Assembly (NCBI GenBank): GCA_036003705.1
Contig: DASYSE010000026.1
Coordinates: 1 to 51,261, forward strand
Reading direction: 5' to 3'
DNA: 51,261 nt
Origin: CALGFH01 sp036003705
GTDB taxonomy: Bacteria; Actinomycetota; CALGFH01
In this document: piece by piece, positions 9,081 to 16,118 of the stretch
How the letters are laid out: each line of letters opens with the position of its first letter
Numbering within the stretch: the first letter of the stretch is position 1
Position numbers and translations under genes: made by a program
Notes under the pieces: model-generated
Database searches by the model: none
Seen by the model: the letters and a program-made list of their open reading frames with translations, nothing else
Told to the model about the DNA's origin: nothing

Positions 9081-9242
9081 CCCGGCCCTCACCGGTGCGC
9101 GGTGCTGCCCGGCCCTCACCGGTGCGCGGTGCTGCCTGACCCTCACCGGCGTGCGCTGCTGCCCGGCCCTCACCGGTGCGCGCTGCTGCCTGACCCTCAC
9201 CGGTGCGCGGTGCTGCCCGGCCCCCACCCGCGCGCGCTGCTG
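9081..9242 (+). repeat. 27 bp tandem repeat, six copies, between recO and uppS
   Basis: Six 27 bp units start at 9081, 9108, 9135, 9162, 9189 and 9216, with a decayed seventh. Units alternate between a CCCGGCCCTC form and a CCTGACCCTC form. The array fills nearly the whole 193-base gap between recO and uppS. The TGA in the second form closes the uppS reading frame upstream, so the array is probably not translated as part of UppS. There are no spacers, so it is not a CRISPR. Confidence 0.95.
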
Positions 9243-9271
9243 CGCGGCCCCGACTCCGGGGTACCCCGCTG

Positions 9272-10084
9272 ATGCCGAGCCGCAACCCGCGGGCCCTGCC
9301 GCCCGGCCTCGACCCCAAGGCCGTGCCCGACCACGTGGCCATCGTCATGGATGGCAACGGCCGCTGGGCCGGGGCCAAGGGCCTGCCCCGCAACAAGGGC
9401 CACGAGGCGGGGGAGGCGGCCCTGTTCGACACCGTCGAGGGCGGCCTGGACGCCGGGCTGTCCTGGCTGACCGTGTACGCCTTCTCCACCGAGAACTGGC
9501 GCCGGCCGGCCGCCGAGGTCCGCTTCCTGATGAACTTCAACGAGTCGCTGCTGGTGCGACGCTCCCACGAACTGCACGAGCGGGAGGTGCGGATCCGCTT
9601 CATCGGCCGCCGCGACCGCATCCCCCCGCACGTCCGCCGGCGCATCGAGGAGGCCGAGGCCCTGACCGCGGCCGACACCCGCATGACCCTGGCCGTGGCC
9701 CTGGACTACGGCGGCCGCGACGAGCTGGCCAGGGCCGTGCAGGCCCTTGCCGCCCAGGTCCGCGAGGGTCGTGGCCCGCGCCGCATCGACGAGCGGGCGA
9801 TCGCCAGGCACCTGTACGCGGCCGACATGCCGGACGTCGACCTGCTCATCCGCACCTCCAACGAGTACCGCATCTCCAACTTCCTGCTCTGGCAGATCGC
9901 CTACGCCGAGCTCCACTTCACCCCGGTGCTGTGGCCCGACTTCAACCGCCAGGAGCTGTTCAAGGCCCTGCGGGTCTACCAGGGCCGCCACCGCCGCTTC
10001 GGCGCCGTCGGCGGCGCCGACCCCGAGACCGACCCCGAGACCGACCAGGAGCCGTCACCATGGCCCGCCGCCTCCAGCACCTGA
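9272..10084 (+). CDS. uppS: Isoprenyl transferase (undecaprenyl diphosphate synthase type)
   Basis: A cis-prenyltransferase that adds isopentenyl units to an allylic diphosphate to make the lipid carrier for peptidoglycan; soluble and peripheral to the membrane. The signature HVAIVMDGNGRWA is at residues 21-33, with Asp27 the Mg2+/catalytic residue. TVYAFSTENW follows, and the C-terminal substrate region reads RTSNEYRISNFLLWQIAYAEL. Most homologues have a GEQR- or GEKR-type sequence where this protein has NEYR, a mild variation. Length is 270 residues. The frame could begin at ATG 9203, but that part is encoded by the minisatellite; ATG at 9272 gives a normal N-terminus, though without a good ribosome site. 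Mycobacterial homologues make decaprenyl diphosphate, so the chain length is not certain. Confidence 0.93.
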   Translation: MPSRNPRALPPGLDPKAVPDHVAIVMDGNGRWAGAKGLPRNKGHEAGEAALFDTVEGGLDAGLSWLTVYAFSTENWRRPAAEVRFLMNFNESLLVRRSHELHEREVRIRFIGRRDRIPPHVRRRIEEAEALTAADTRMTLAVALDYGGRDELARAVQALAAQVREGRGPRRIDERAIARHLYAADMPDVDLLIRTSNEYRISNFLLWQIAYAELHFTPVLWPDFNRQELFKALRVYQGRHRRFGAVGGADPETDPETDQEPSPWPAASST

Positions 10085-10100
10085 GCGGCCGGCGCAGGGA

Positions 10101-11069
10101 GTGCGGCTGACCGCCGCCGGTCCCTCGACCATCCGCTCGGCCAGACCCGACGACCTGGCCCGGCTCGGCCCGCTCTACGAGCGAGCCGGCTTCGGCGCCC
10201 GCCTGGCCGGGGTGGTCGGGTTCGCCAGGGCCCGGCTGGAAGGCAAGGTGGTGGTGGCCGAGGCCGGCGGCGACCTGGCCGGGGTGGCCGCCGGGGCGCT
10301 GTTCGGCGGCACCGGCTGGGTCGGCGGTGTCGCCGTCGCCCCCGACCACCGGCGCGTCGGCCTGGGTGCGGCCCTCACGCAGTCCATCATCGAGTTCCTG
10401 GAGGCCCGCGCCGCCACCACCGTTCTGCTGCACGCGACCGCCCTGGGTCGCCCCGTCTACGAACGCCTCGGCTTCGTTCCCGAAGTCGGCTACCTCACCC
10501 TCACCGGCCCAGCCCTCCCCAGGACCGGCCCCCGGCCGCTCGGCTCGGCGGCCCTCGGCGAAACCGCCGACCCCGACCACGGCGGCCCGGCCTCGCCGGT
10601 GCGGCCCGGGCAGGCCGGCGACCTGGAGGGGGTGCTGGCCCCCGACCACGGCGACCCGGCCCCGCCGGTGCGGGCCGGGCAGGCCGGCGACCTGGAGGCG
10701 GTGCTGGCCCTCGACCGGGCGGCGACCGGAGAGGACCGGCGGCGGCTGCTGGCAGCCCTCTGGCCGGCCGGCGGGCTGGTCGCCGGCGGCGCTGATCCGC
10801 TTGGCTTCCACCTGGCCTCGCCGTGGCGGTCGGGTGGGGCCACCGTCGCCGCCGACCCACAGGCCGGACTCGCGCTGCTGGAGGCGGCCCGCAGGGTGGA
10901 CGGGGAGAAGGTCTCCATGTCCGTGCCCGCCACCAACACCCGCGCCGTCCAGGTGCTGGAGGCGGCAGGCTTCCGCGAACGCTACCGCACGGTCAGGATG
11001 CACCGCGGCCCGCGCGTCCCCTGGCACCCAACCGCCGTGTTCGCCGCCCACAACCTGTTCTGGGGCTGA
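10101..11069 (+). CDS. Double-domain GNAT N-acetyltransferase
   Basis: A predicted acetyl-CoA-dependent acyltransferase of 322 residues with two GNAT folds. The first begins IRSARPDDLARLGPLYERAG and contains VGGVAVAPDHRRVGLGAAL, the acetyl-CoA pyrophosphate-binding loop (normally R/QxxGxG/A; here RVGLGA). The second starts near residue 180, has no clear loop of this kind and ends SVPATNTRAVQVLEAAGF, the usual C-terminal GNAT signature. The start of the second domain is duplicated (see the 69 bp repeat). I chose GTG at 10101, 16 bases after the uppS stop, with GCAGGGA overlapping it; other starts are possible. Substrate unknown; the neighbouring genes do not define it. Confidence 0.75.
   Translation: MRLTAAGPSTIRSARPDDLARLGPLYERAGFGARLAGVVGFARARLEGKVVVAEAGGDLAGVAAGALFGGTGWVGGVAVAPDHRRVGLGAALTQSIIEFLEARAATTVLLHATALGRPVYERLGFVPEVGYLTLTGPALPRTGPRPLGSAALGETADPDHGGPASPVRPGQAGDLEGVLAPDHGDPAPPVRAGQAGDLEAVLALDRAATGEDRRRLLAALWPAGGLVAGGADPLGFHLASPWRSGGATVAADPQAGLALLEAARRVDGEKVSMSVPATNTRAVQVLEAAGFRERYRTVRMHRGPRVPWHPTAVFAAHNLFWG
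10572..10709 (+). repeat. 69 bp in-frame tandem duplication inside the GNAT gene
   Basis: Copies at 10572-10640 and 10641-10709 differ at only a few positions. Each codes for 23 residues that include VRPGQAGDLE or VRAGQAGDLE, the first strand and helix of the second GNAT domain. The protein therefore carries this element twice. Confidence 0.92.
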
Positions 11070-11078
11070 CGCGACGAC

Positions 11079-11324
11079 TCAGCCGGGCTGGGCGGCCCTG
11101 ATGGTCGCCAGCAGTGCGGGGTGGCCCTGGCCGCGGCGGCGAGATCCTTGGCCCTGGCGGCGCCCTCGACAACTCGGAGCTGGGTGTCGAGGCGGCTGGC
11201 GGTTGGCCGGGTCGAGGGTGTGGCGGACCCGGTCCCGGATCCACTCGAGCGTGGCCACGTCCCCGGCGACCCCACCGCCCAGCAGTCTCGCGTACGTCAC
11301 CGGCCTGGGTCCGGCTGGTCGCAT
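11079..11324 (-). CDS. Small hypothetical protein, probably with two frame errors
   Basis: ATG at 11324 is preceded by a strong ribosome site (AGGGGAGGA), and the first ~40 residues look real (PVTYARLLGGGVAGDVATLE). From about residue 43 the annotated frame becomes Arg/Pro/Gln-rich, while another frame reads RLDTQLRVVEGAARAKDLAA. Close to the end the original frame makes sense again (ALLATIRAA). The simplest explanation is a pair of compensating indels, the second being a C-run one base too short. As written the product is 81 residues. I do not recognise the family. It could be a real small gene with assembly errors or a decayed one. Confidence 0.5.
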   Translation of the reverse strand: MRPAGPRPVTYARLLGGGVAGDVATLEWIRDRVRHTLDPANRQPPRHPAPSCRGRRQGQGSRRRGQGHPALLATIRAAQPG

Positions 11325-11436
11325 CGGGTCCTCCCCTGACGAGGCGCGTGCCTGCAGGGTGCGGGGGACCGGCTGACCAGAAGCCGAACGTCGCTGAAAG
11401 GGCATTCAGCTCAGGAGGTACGGGGGTGGCGCGGCG

Positions 11437-12120
11437 TCAGAAGTCGAGCTTCATGGGCACGCGGTGGGCGACCGACCGTTCGGCCAGGCGCAGCAGCACG
11501 GCCAGCCCGGTGCCGGCGGCCGCGGACAGTGAGTGGCCGTCGGAGGCGGCGTCGATCGGCTGGCCGTCGAGGCGGTAGCGGGTGGCCAGCAGCTCGAGCT
11601 GGTCGAGCAGGGCCATGCTGGAGCCAACCTCGACCTCCTCGCCGGTGAGGTCCTGGATGCGGATGGTGAAGTCGAACCGGCAGGGCAGCCACAGCTCCGG
11701 GGTCAGCAGCTGCTGGTAGCGCGAGCCGGCCCCTCTGGCCGAGGCCTCCTGGTAGGCCAGGTCGTCCGGCCAGTCGGCGGAGACGGTGGCCGGGGGCGGC
11801 AGCTCGGGATGCTCGTCGTGGGCGGCCAGCAGCAGCGTCCCCCCGTAGCCGTCCCAGCCGGGCTTGTCGGTGAAGCAAGGGGCCAGGCCGGACTCGTCCC
11901 AGTCCAGCGGCCCGACCAGCCGGTCGCCGAGCCAGCGGCTGAGCGCGTCCCGCCAGGTCAGCACCGCCGCCCTGATGACCTCCTCGGCCTTCTGCCCGTC
12001 GGTGACCGGCACGCCCTGGTGGTAGGCGATCCGCTCGACGACGCCTCCAGACCCCTCGACGTAGTAGCGGGTCAGGGATCCAACATAGACGTCAAGGCCC
12101 ACGCCGCCTCCCTCGCTCAC
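11437..12120 (-). CDS. Hypothetical protein starting GLDVYVGSLTRYY
   Basis: A 227-residue soluble protein with no membrane segment. Its start (GLDVYVGSLTRYYVEGSG) is a pattern I know only from uncharacterised bacterial proteins. It is rich in Trp, Asp and Leu, has no cysteine cluster and shows no enzymatic motif. Two GTG starts are possible: 12120, and 12102, which has GGGAGG a few bases before it and gives an N-terminus of VGLDVYVG. It stands alone on the minus strand and is transcribed divergently from deoC, with 236 bases in between. I cannot assign a function. Confidence 0.75.
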   Translation of the reverse strand: MSEGGGVGLDVYVGSLTRYYVEGSGGVVERIAYHQGVPVTDGQKAEEVIRAAVLTWRDALSRWLGDRLVGPLDWDESGLAPCFTDKPGWDGYGGTLLLAAHDEHPELPPPATVSADWPDDLAYQEASARGAGSRYQQLLTPELWLPCRFDFTIRIQDLTGEEVEVGSSMALLDQLELLATRYRLDGQPIDAASDGHSLSAAAGTGLAVLLRLAERSVAHRVPMKLDF

Positions 12121-12341
12121 GCCGCCTGGCAGCCCTATGGTGTCTCAAACAACTCGATCCGGCCACCCCCTTCTTCTCCGGCGGACGTCTCCGCGACCCG
12201 GACCGGGTCCTCCTCTGTCCCCAGTCTCCGTCCCGTCGGTAACGAGATGGTGACATGGTGGTCTCGTCCCGTCTCGTCATCCTCGCACCTGTGGACAGAT
12301 TCGACAGGTTTCGAGGGCCCGGCCGGCCGCGCCCCCGCCGC

Positions 12342-12347
12342 TACAAT
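12342..12347 (+). promoter_or_regulatory. -10 box of a leaderless promoter for deoC
   Basis: TACAAT, a near-consensus -10 element, ends nine bases before the deoC ATG at 12357. There is no room for a Shine-Dalgarno sequence after it, so the mRNA is probably leaderless. Confidence 0.6.
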
Positions 12348-12356
12348 GGGGCGACC

Positions 12357-13310
12357 ATGGCCACCACGCCCGTTCGGATCGCCGAGGCCGGCAGCGGCTT
12401 CCTGCAGCAGGTCGCGCTCGGCCCCCTGCTCAGCCGGTTCGCCGTCGACCAGGTGGGCGCCGAGGAGCGGGCGGCCGCCCTGGCCAAGCGGAGCATCAAG
12501 AAGGACTCCAAGGTCGCCGCCCTGCGGCTGGCCGTGGCCGTGATGGACCTGACAACCCTCGAGGGGTCGGACACGGTCGGCAAGGTCGAGGCGCTCTGCT
12601 CCAAGGCCCGCCGTCCCGACCCGGCCGATCCCGAGGTCCCGCCGGTGGCGGCCGTCTGCGTCTACCCGTCGCTGGTGGCCACGGCCAAGCGGGCCCTCGC
12701 CGGCTCAGGGGTCAAGGTCGCCTCGGTGGCCACCGCCTTTCCCAGTGGCCAGGCGTCGCTGGCCGTGCGCCTGGCCGACGTCGCCGAGGCCGTCGAGGCC
12801 GGCGCCGACGAGATCGACATGGTGATCAATCGCGGCGCCTTCCTGGCGGGCCGCCACCAGGAGGTGTTCGAGGAGATCGTGCTCGTCAAGGAGGCCTGCG
12901 GGCCGGCCAGGCTCAAGGTCATCCTCGAGACCGGCGAGCTCGGCACCCTCGACAACGTCCGCCGGGCCAGCGTGCTCGCCATGGCCGCCGGGGCCGACTT
13001 CATCAAGACCTCCACCGGCAAGATCCAGCCGGCCGCCACCCTGCCGGTGGCCCTGGTCATGCTGGAGGCGATCCGCGACTTCCACGACCGTACCGGCCGC
13101 ATGGTCGGCATGAAGCCGGCCGGCGGCGTCCGTACCGCCAAGCAGGCCATCCAGCACCTGGTCGTGGTCAACGAGACCCTGGGCCCCGACTGGCTCACCC
13201 CGGAGTGGTTCCGCCTCGGCGCCTCCAGCCTCCTCAACGACTGCCTCATGCAGCTGGCCAAGGAGCGCACCGGCCGCTACCAGTCCGGCGACTATTTCAC
13301 CAAGGACTGA
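12357..13310 (+). CDS. deoC: Deoxyribose-phosphate aldolase
   Basis: Splits 2-deoxyribose 5-phosphate into glyceraldehyde 3-phosphate and acetaldehyde, in deoxynucleoside breakdown. The 317-residue protein has the class I aldolase barrel with the Schiff-base lysine Lys217 in DFIKTSTGK and the second lysine Lys253 in VGMKPAGGVRT. ADEIDMVINRGAFLAG supplies the conserved Asp. It is of the longer type found in actinobacteria (the E. coli enzyme is about 260). Start ATG 12357 follows a TACAAT box. Two aldehyde dehydrogenase-family genes follow, a conserved actinobacterial arrangement. An aldehyde dehydrogenase is the logical partner to oxidise the acetaldehyde. Confidence 0.95.
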   Translation: MATTPVRIAEAGSGFLQQVALGPLLSRFAVDQVGAEERAAALAKRSIKKDSKVAALRLAVAVMDLTTLEGSDTVGKVEALCSKARRPDPADPEVPPVAAVCVYPSLVATAKRALAGSGVKVASVATAFPSGQASLAVRLADVAEAVEAGADEIDMVINRGAFLAGRHQEVFEEIVLVKEACGPARLKVILETGELGTLDNVRRASVLAMAAGADFIKTSTGKIQPAATLPVALVMLEAIRDFHDRTGRMVGMKPAGGVRTAKQAIQHLVVVNETLGPDWLTPEWFRLGASSLLNDCLMQLAKERTGRYQSGDYFTKD

Positions 13311-13508
13311 CCCAGTCGACCACGAGCCCGGTCCATCCAGGAGGGGATTGCTGGGCGTCCATGGTGCTCCTCGGGAGATATCCTGGCCTTCGTGCGAGGC
13401 GAGCCGGGTCAACGAAGAGTTTCCCGAGCCGGGCGCTGGAGTGATGCCGGCGGCCGCGCTAGCCTGGGCGCCTGAGCGACGACGCCGGACGGCGGAGGGC
13501 GGGACCGG

Positions 13509-14990
13509 ATGGCTGAGCAGCTGGAGCGGCGGGGGGCTGGGGTGCCGGACCGGTTCAGCTTGGACTATGCGCCGGCGCCCGAGGCGACCGACCATGTCAA
13601 GATCCGGGCCGACCACGGGCTGCTGATCGGTGGGCGCTGGGTCGAACCGGCCTCGGGGAAGCATTTCAAGACCATCAACCCGGCCACCGAGGAGGTCCTG
13701 ACCGCGGTGGCCGAGGCCGGTGAGGAGGATGTCGACGCGGCCGTCAAGGCCGCCCGGACCGCCTCCACCAAGGTCTGGTCGCGGATGTCGGGGGCCGAGC
13801 GGGCCAAGTACCTGTACCGGATCGCCCGGGTGCTGCAGGAGCGGGCCCGCGAGTTCGCCGTGCTGGAGACGATGAACGGCGGCAAGCCGATCAAGGAGTC
13901 CCGCGACGTCGACGTGCCCCTGGCCGCGGCCCATTTCTTCTACCACGCCGGCTGGGCCGACAAGCTGGACTACGCCTTCCCCGGCCGCCGCCCCACCCCG
14001 CTGGGGGTCGCCGCCCAGGTCATCCCCTGGAACTTCCCGCTGCTGATGGCGGCCTGGAAGCTCGCCCCGGCCCTGGCCGCCGGCAACACCGTCGTCCTCA
14101 AGCCGGCCGAGACCACGCCGCTGACCGCGCTGCGTCTGGGCGAGGTCCTCCAGGAGGCCGAGCTGCCAGAGGGCGTGGTCAACATCCTCACCGGCGCCGG
14201 GGGCACCGGGGCGGCCCTGGTCGGCCACGGCGGCGTCGACAAGGTCGCCTTCACCGGCTCGACCGAGGTCGGCAAGGCAATCCAGCGCACCCTGGCCGGG
14301 TCGGGCAAGAAGCTCACCCTGGAGCTGGGCGGCAAGGCGGCCAATATCGTGTTCGAGGACGCCCCGCTCGACCAGGCGGTCGAGGGGATCGTCAACGGCA
14401 TCTACTTCAACCAGGGGCACGTCTGCTGCGCCGGCTCGCGGCTGCTGGTCCAGGAGTCGATCGCCGAGCCGCTGGTGGACAAGCTCAAGCGGCGGATGGC
14501 GACCCTGCGGGTCGGCGACCCGCTGGACAAGAACACCGACGTCGGCGCCATCAACTCCCGGGCCCAGCTGGAGAAGATCCAGGAGCTGGTCGCCTCCGGC
14601 GAGGCCGATGGCGCCGAAGCCTGGCAGGCGCCATGCGAGCTGCCCCCGCGGGGCTTCTGGTTTCGCCCGACCGTGTTCACCCACGTCGCCCAGTCCTACC
14701 GGATCGCCCAGGAGGAGATCTTCGGGCCGGTCCTGTCGGTGCTGACCTTCCGCACCCCCGACGAGGCGGTCGAGAAGGCCAACAACACCCCGTTCGGGCT
14801 GTCGGCCGGGGTCTGGACCGACAAGGGCAGCCGCATCCTCGATCTGGCCAACCGCATGCGGGCCGGGGTCGTGTGGGCCAACACCTTCAACCGCTTCGAC
14901 CCCGCCTCGCCGTTCGGCGGCTACAAGGAGTCCGGCTTCGGCCGCGAGGGTGGCCGCCACGGCCTGGCCGCCTACCTCGACCTGTCCTGA
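13509..14990 (+). CDS. NAD(P)-dependent aldehyde dehydrogenase
   Basis: A full-length (493 residues) aldehyde dehydrogenase that oxidises an aldehyde to the acid; the deoC neighbour suggests acetaldehyde or a related aldehyde. Motifs are present in order: VIPWNFPLLMAAWKLAPAL (coenzyme fold), VAFTGSTEVGKAI, the general base Glu in LTLELGGKAANIVF, the catalytic thiol Cys306 in FNQGHVCCAGSR, and EEIFGPVLSVLTF. Start ATG 13509 is preceded by GGCGGAGGG. A TAGCCT box at 13460-13465 could serve as its own -10. It is separated from deoC by 198 bases and followed, 117 bases on, by a shorter relative that lacks the catalytic half. Confidence 0.93.
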   Translation: MAEQLERRGAGVPDRFSLDYAPAPEATDHVKIRADHGLLIGGRWVEPASGKHFKTINPATEEVLTAVAEAGEEDVDAAVKAARTASTKVWSRMSGAERAKYLYRIARVLQERAREFAVLETMNGGKPIKESRDVDVPLAAAHFFYHAGWADKLDYAFPGRRPTPLGVAAQVIPWNFPLLMAAWKLAPALAAGNTVVLKPAETTPLTALRLGEVLQEAELPEGVVNILTGAGGTGAALVGHGGVDKVAFTGSTEVGKAIQRTLAGSGKKLTLELGGKAANIVFEDAPLDQAVEGIVNGIYFNQGHVCCAGSRLLVQESIAEPLVDKLKRRMATLRVGDPLDKNTDVGAINSRAQLEKIQELVASGEADGAEAWQAPCELPPRGFWFRPTVFTHVAQSYRIAQEEIFGPVLSVLTFRTPDEAVEKANNTPFGLSAGVWTDKGSRILDLANRMRAGVVWANTFNRFDPASPFGGYKESGFGREGGRHGLAAYLDLS

Positions 14991-15022
14991 CGCGCCGCCG
15001 TGAGGAGGCTCGATCCAGCCGC

Positions 15023-15070
15023 CACCCTCCGGGAACGCGATGCCGTCACCCTCCGGGAACGCGATGCCGT
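15023..15070 (+). repeat. 24 bp tandem duplication upstream of the second aldehyde dehydrogenase gene
   Basis: Two exact 24 bp copies (15023-15046 and 15047-15070) in the gap between the two aldehyde dehydrogenase genes. A TACCGT sequence starts at the last base of the second copy and could be a -10 element. Confidence 0.92.
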
Positions 15071-15107
15071 ACCGTGGGATGGTTGACTTGCGGGACGACA
15101 CGACCCG

Positions 15108-16016
15108 GTGAGCGACCCGGCGGAGGCGGATGTGGGCGAGGGCGAGCGGTTGGACGTGCGCAAGACCTACAAGCTGTACATCGGGGGGAAGTTCCCGCGG
15201 ACCGAGTCGGGGCGGTCGTACCTGGTCTGCGACGACAAGGGGAAGCCGTGGGCCAACGCCTGCCGGGCGTCCCGCAAGGACGTGCGGGACGCGGTGCAGG
15301 CGGCCCGCAAGGCGGTGCCCGGGTGGAGTGGGGCGACCGCCTACAACCGCGGGCAGATCCTGTACCGGGCGGCCGAGATGCTGGAGGGACGGCGCGAGCA
15401 GTTCGTCGACGAGGTGGCCCGGGCCGAGGGGGCGACCAGGCGGGCCGCCACCGAGACGGTCGCCAGGGCGGTCGACCGGTGGGTGTGGTATGCCGGCTGG
15501 GCCGACAAGCTGGCCCAGGTGTTCGGGTCGGCCAACCCGGTCGCCGGACCCTACTTCAACTTCTCGGTCCCCGAGCCGACCGGGGTGGTGGGGGTGGTCG
15601 CGCCGGGCGGGTCGTCGCTGCTGGGGCTGGTCTCGCGGCTGGCCCCGGTGATCGTGTCGGGCAACACCGCGGTGGTGGTCGCCTCCGAGACCCGGCCACT
15701 GCCAGCCATCACCCTGGCCGAGGTGCTGGCCACCAGTGACCTGCCCGGCGGGGTGGTCAACCTGCTCACCGGCTTCGCCGCCGAGCTGATCGGCCCGCTG
15801 ACCTCCCACCTGGACGTCGACGGGCTCGACCTAGCCGGCCTTGACCTCGCCCTGTACCGCGAGGCCGAGCTGGCCGCGGCCGAGAACGTCAAGCGGGTCG
15901 TCCCCCCAGTGAAGCTGTCCTCCCGCGACTGGCTGTCGGACACCAAGGGCCAGGACCCCTACTGGATCGCCGCCTTCCTGGAGATCAAGACCGTCTGGCA
16001 CCCCGTAGGCAGCTGA
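15108..16016 (+). CDS. Aldehyde dehydrogenase-family protein lacking the catalytic domain
   Basis: A 302-residue protein that matches the N-terminal coenzyme-binding part of aldehyde dehydrogenases: KLYIGGKFPRTESG, GWSGATAYNRGQILYRAAEM, then PTGVVGVVAPGG in place of the usual NPWNFP, SGNTAVVVASE and GGVVNLLTG. It then jumps to a short unrelated C-terminus (YREAELAAAENVKRVV). The conserved ELGG glutamate and the catalytic cysteine loop are absent, so it cannot work as a normal dehydrogenase. Similar short partners occur next to deoC and a full aldehyde dehydrogenase in other actinobacteria, so it is more likely a retained accessory subunit than a broken gene. GTG at 15108 is the start. Confidence 0.8.
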   Translation: MSDPAEADVGEGERLDVRKTYKLYIGGKFPRTESGRSYLVCDDKGKPWANACRASRKDVRDAVQAARKAVPGWSGATAYNRGQILYRAAEMLEGRREQFVDEVARAEGATRRAATETVARAVDRWVWYAGWADKLAQVFGSANPVAGPYFNFSVPEPTGVVGVVAPGGSSLLGLVSRLAPVIVSGNTAVVVASETRPLPAITLAEVLATSDLPGGVVNLLTGFAAELIGPLTSHLDVDGLDLAGLDLALYREAELAAAENVKRVVPPVKLSSRDWLSDTKGQDPYWIAAFLEIKTVWHPVGS

Positions 16017-16047
16017 CCGCCAGGGAAATCGTCTGGATCGCGTCGGG

Positions 16048-16053
16048 TAGCAT
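16048..16053 (+). promoter_or_regulatory. Possible -10 box for glyS
   Basis: TAGCAT, 66-71 bases upstream of the glyS GTG. It would give a leader of about 60 bases that contains the hairpin at 16076-16100. No convincing -35 box is seen. Confidence 0.35.
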
Positions 16054-16075
16054 GAGGAACACCAGCACCCGCTGA

Positions 16076-16100
16076 CCGCCGGCGAAGCCGTCGCCGGCGG
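16076..16100 (+). promoter_or_regulatory. Perfect 10 bp hairpin in the glyS leader
   Basis: CCGCCGGCGA, a five-base AGCCG loop, then TCGCCGGCGG: a perfect inverted repeat that ends seven bases before the ribosome site (AGGGAGG, 16107-16113) of glyS. No T-run follows, so it is not a simple terminator. I saw no T-box core elements. Confidence 0.6.
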
Positions 16101-16118
16101 CACACAGGGAGGCTTCCA

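Noticed and set aside
9081..9271. CRISPR array
   Set aside because: The repeats are contiguous with no unique spacers, and no cas gene is present. The same is true of the other tandem arrays.
8808..9272. Frame through recO and the minisatellite encoding GPHRCAVLP repeats
   Set aside because: It overlaps recO in another frame; only the repeat makes it look regular.
12705..15809. Long open frame (over 1000 codons) on the minus strand opposite deoC and the aldehyde dehydrogenases; similar ones opposite glyS, ppdK, dnaG and rpoD
   Set aside because: Antisense open frames are expected at this GC content; the composition is Gly/Arg/Pro/Val-rich with no domain, and the plus strand has clear enzymes.
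16017..16118. T-box riboswitch in the glyS leader
   Set aside because: Only one simple hairpin is present; the T-box bulge sequence, specifier loop and antiterminator are missing and the leader is too short.
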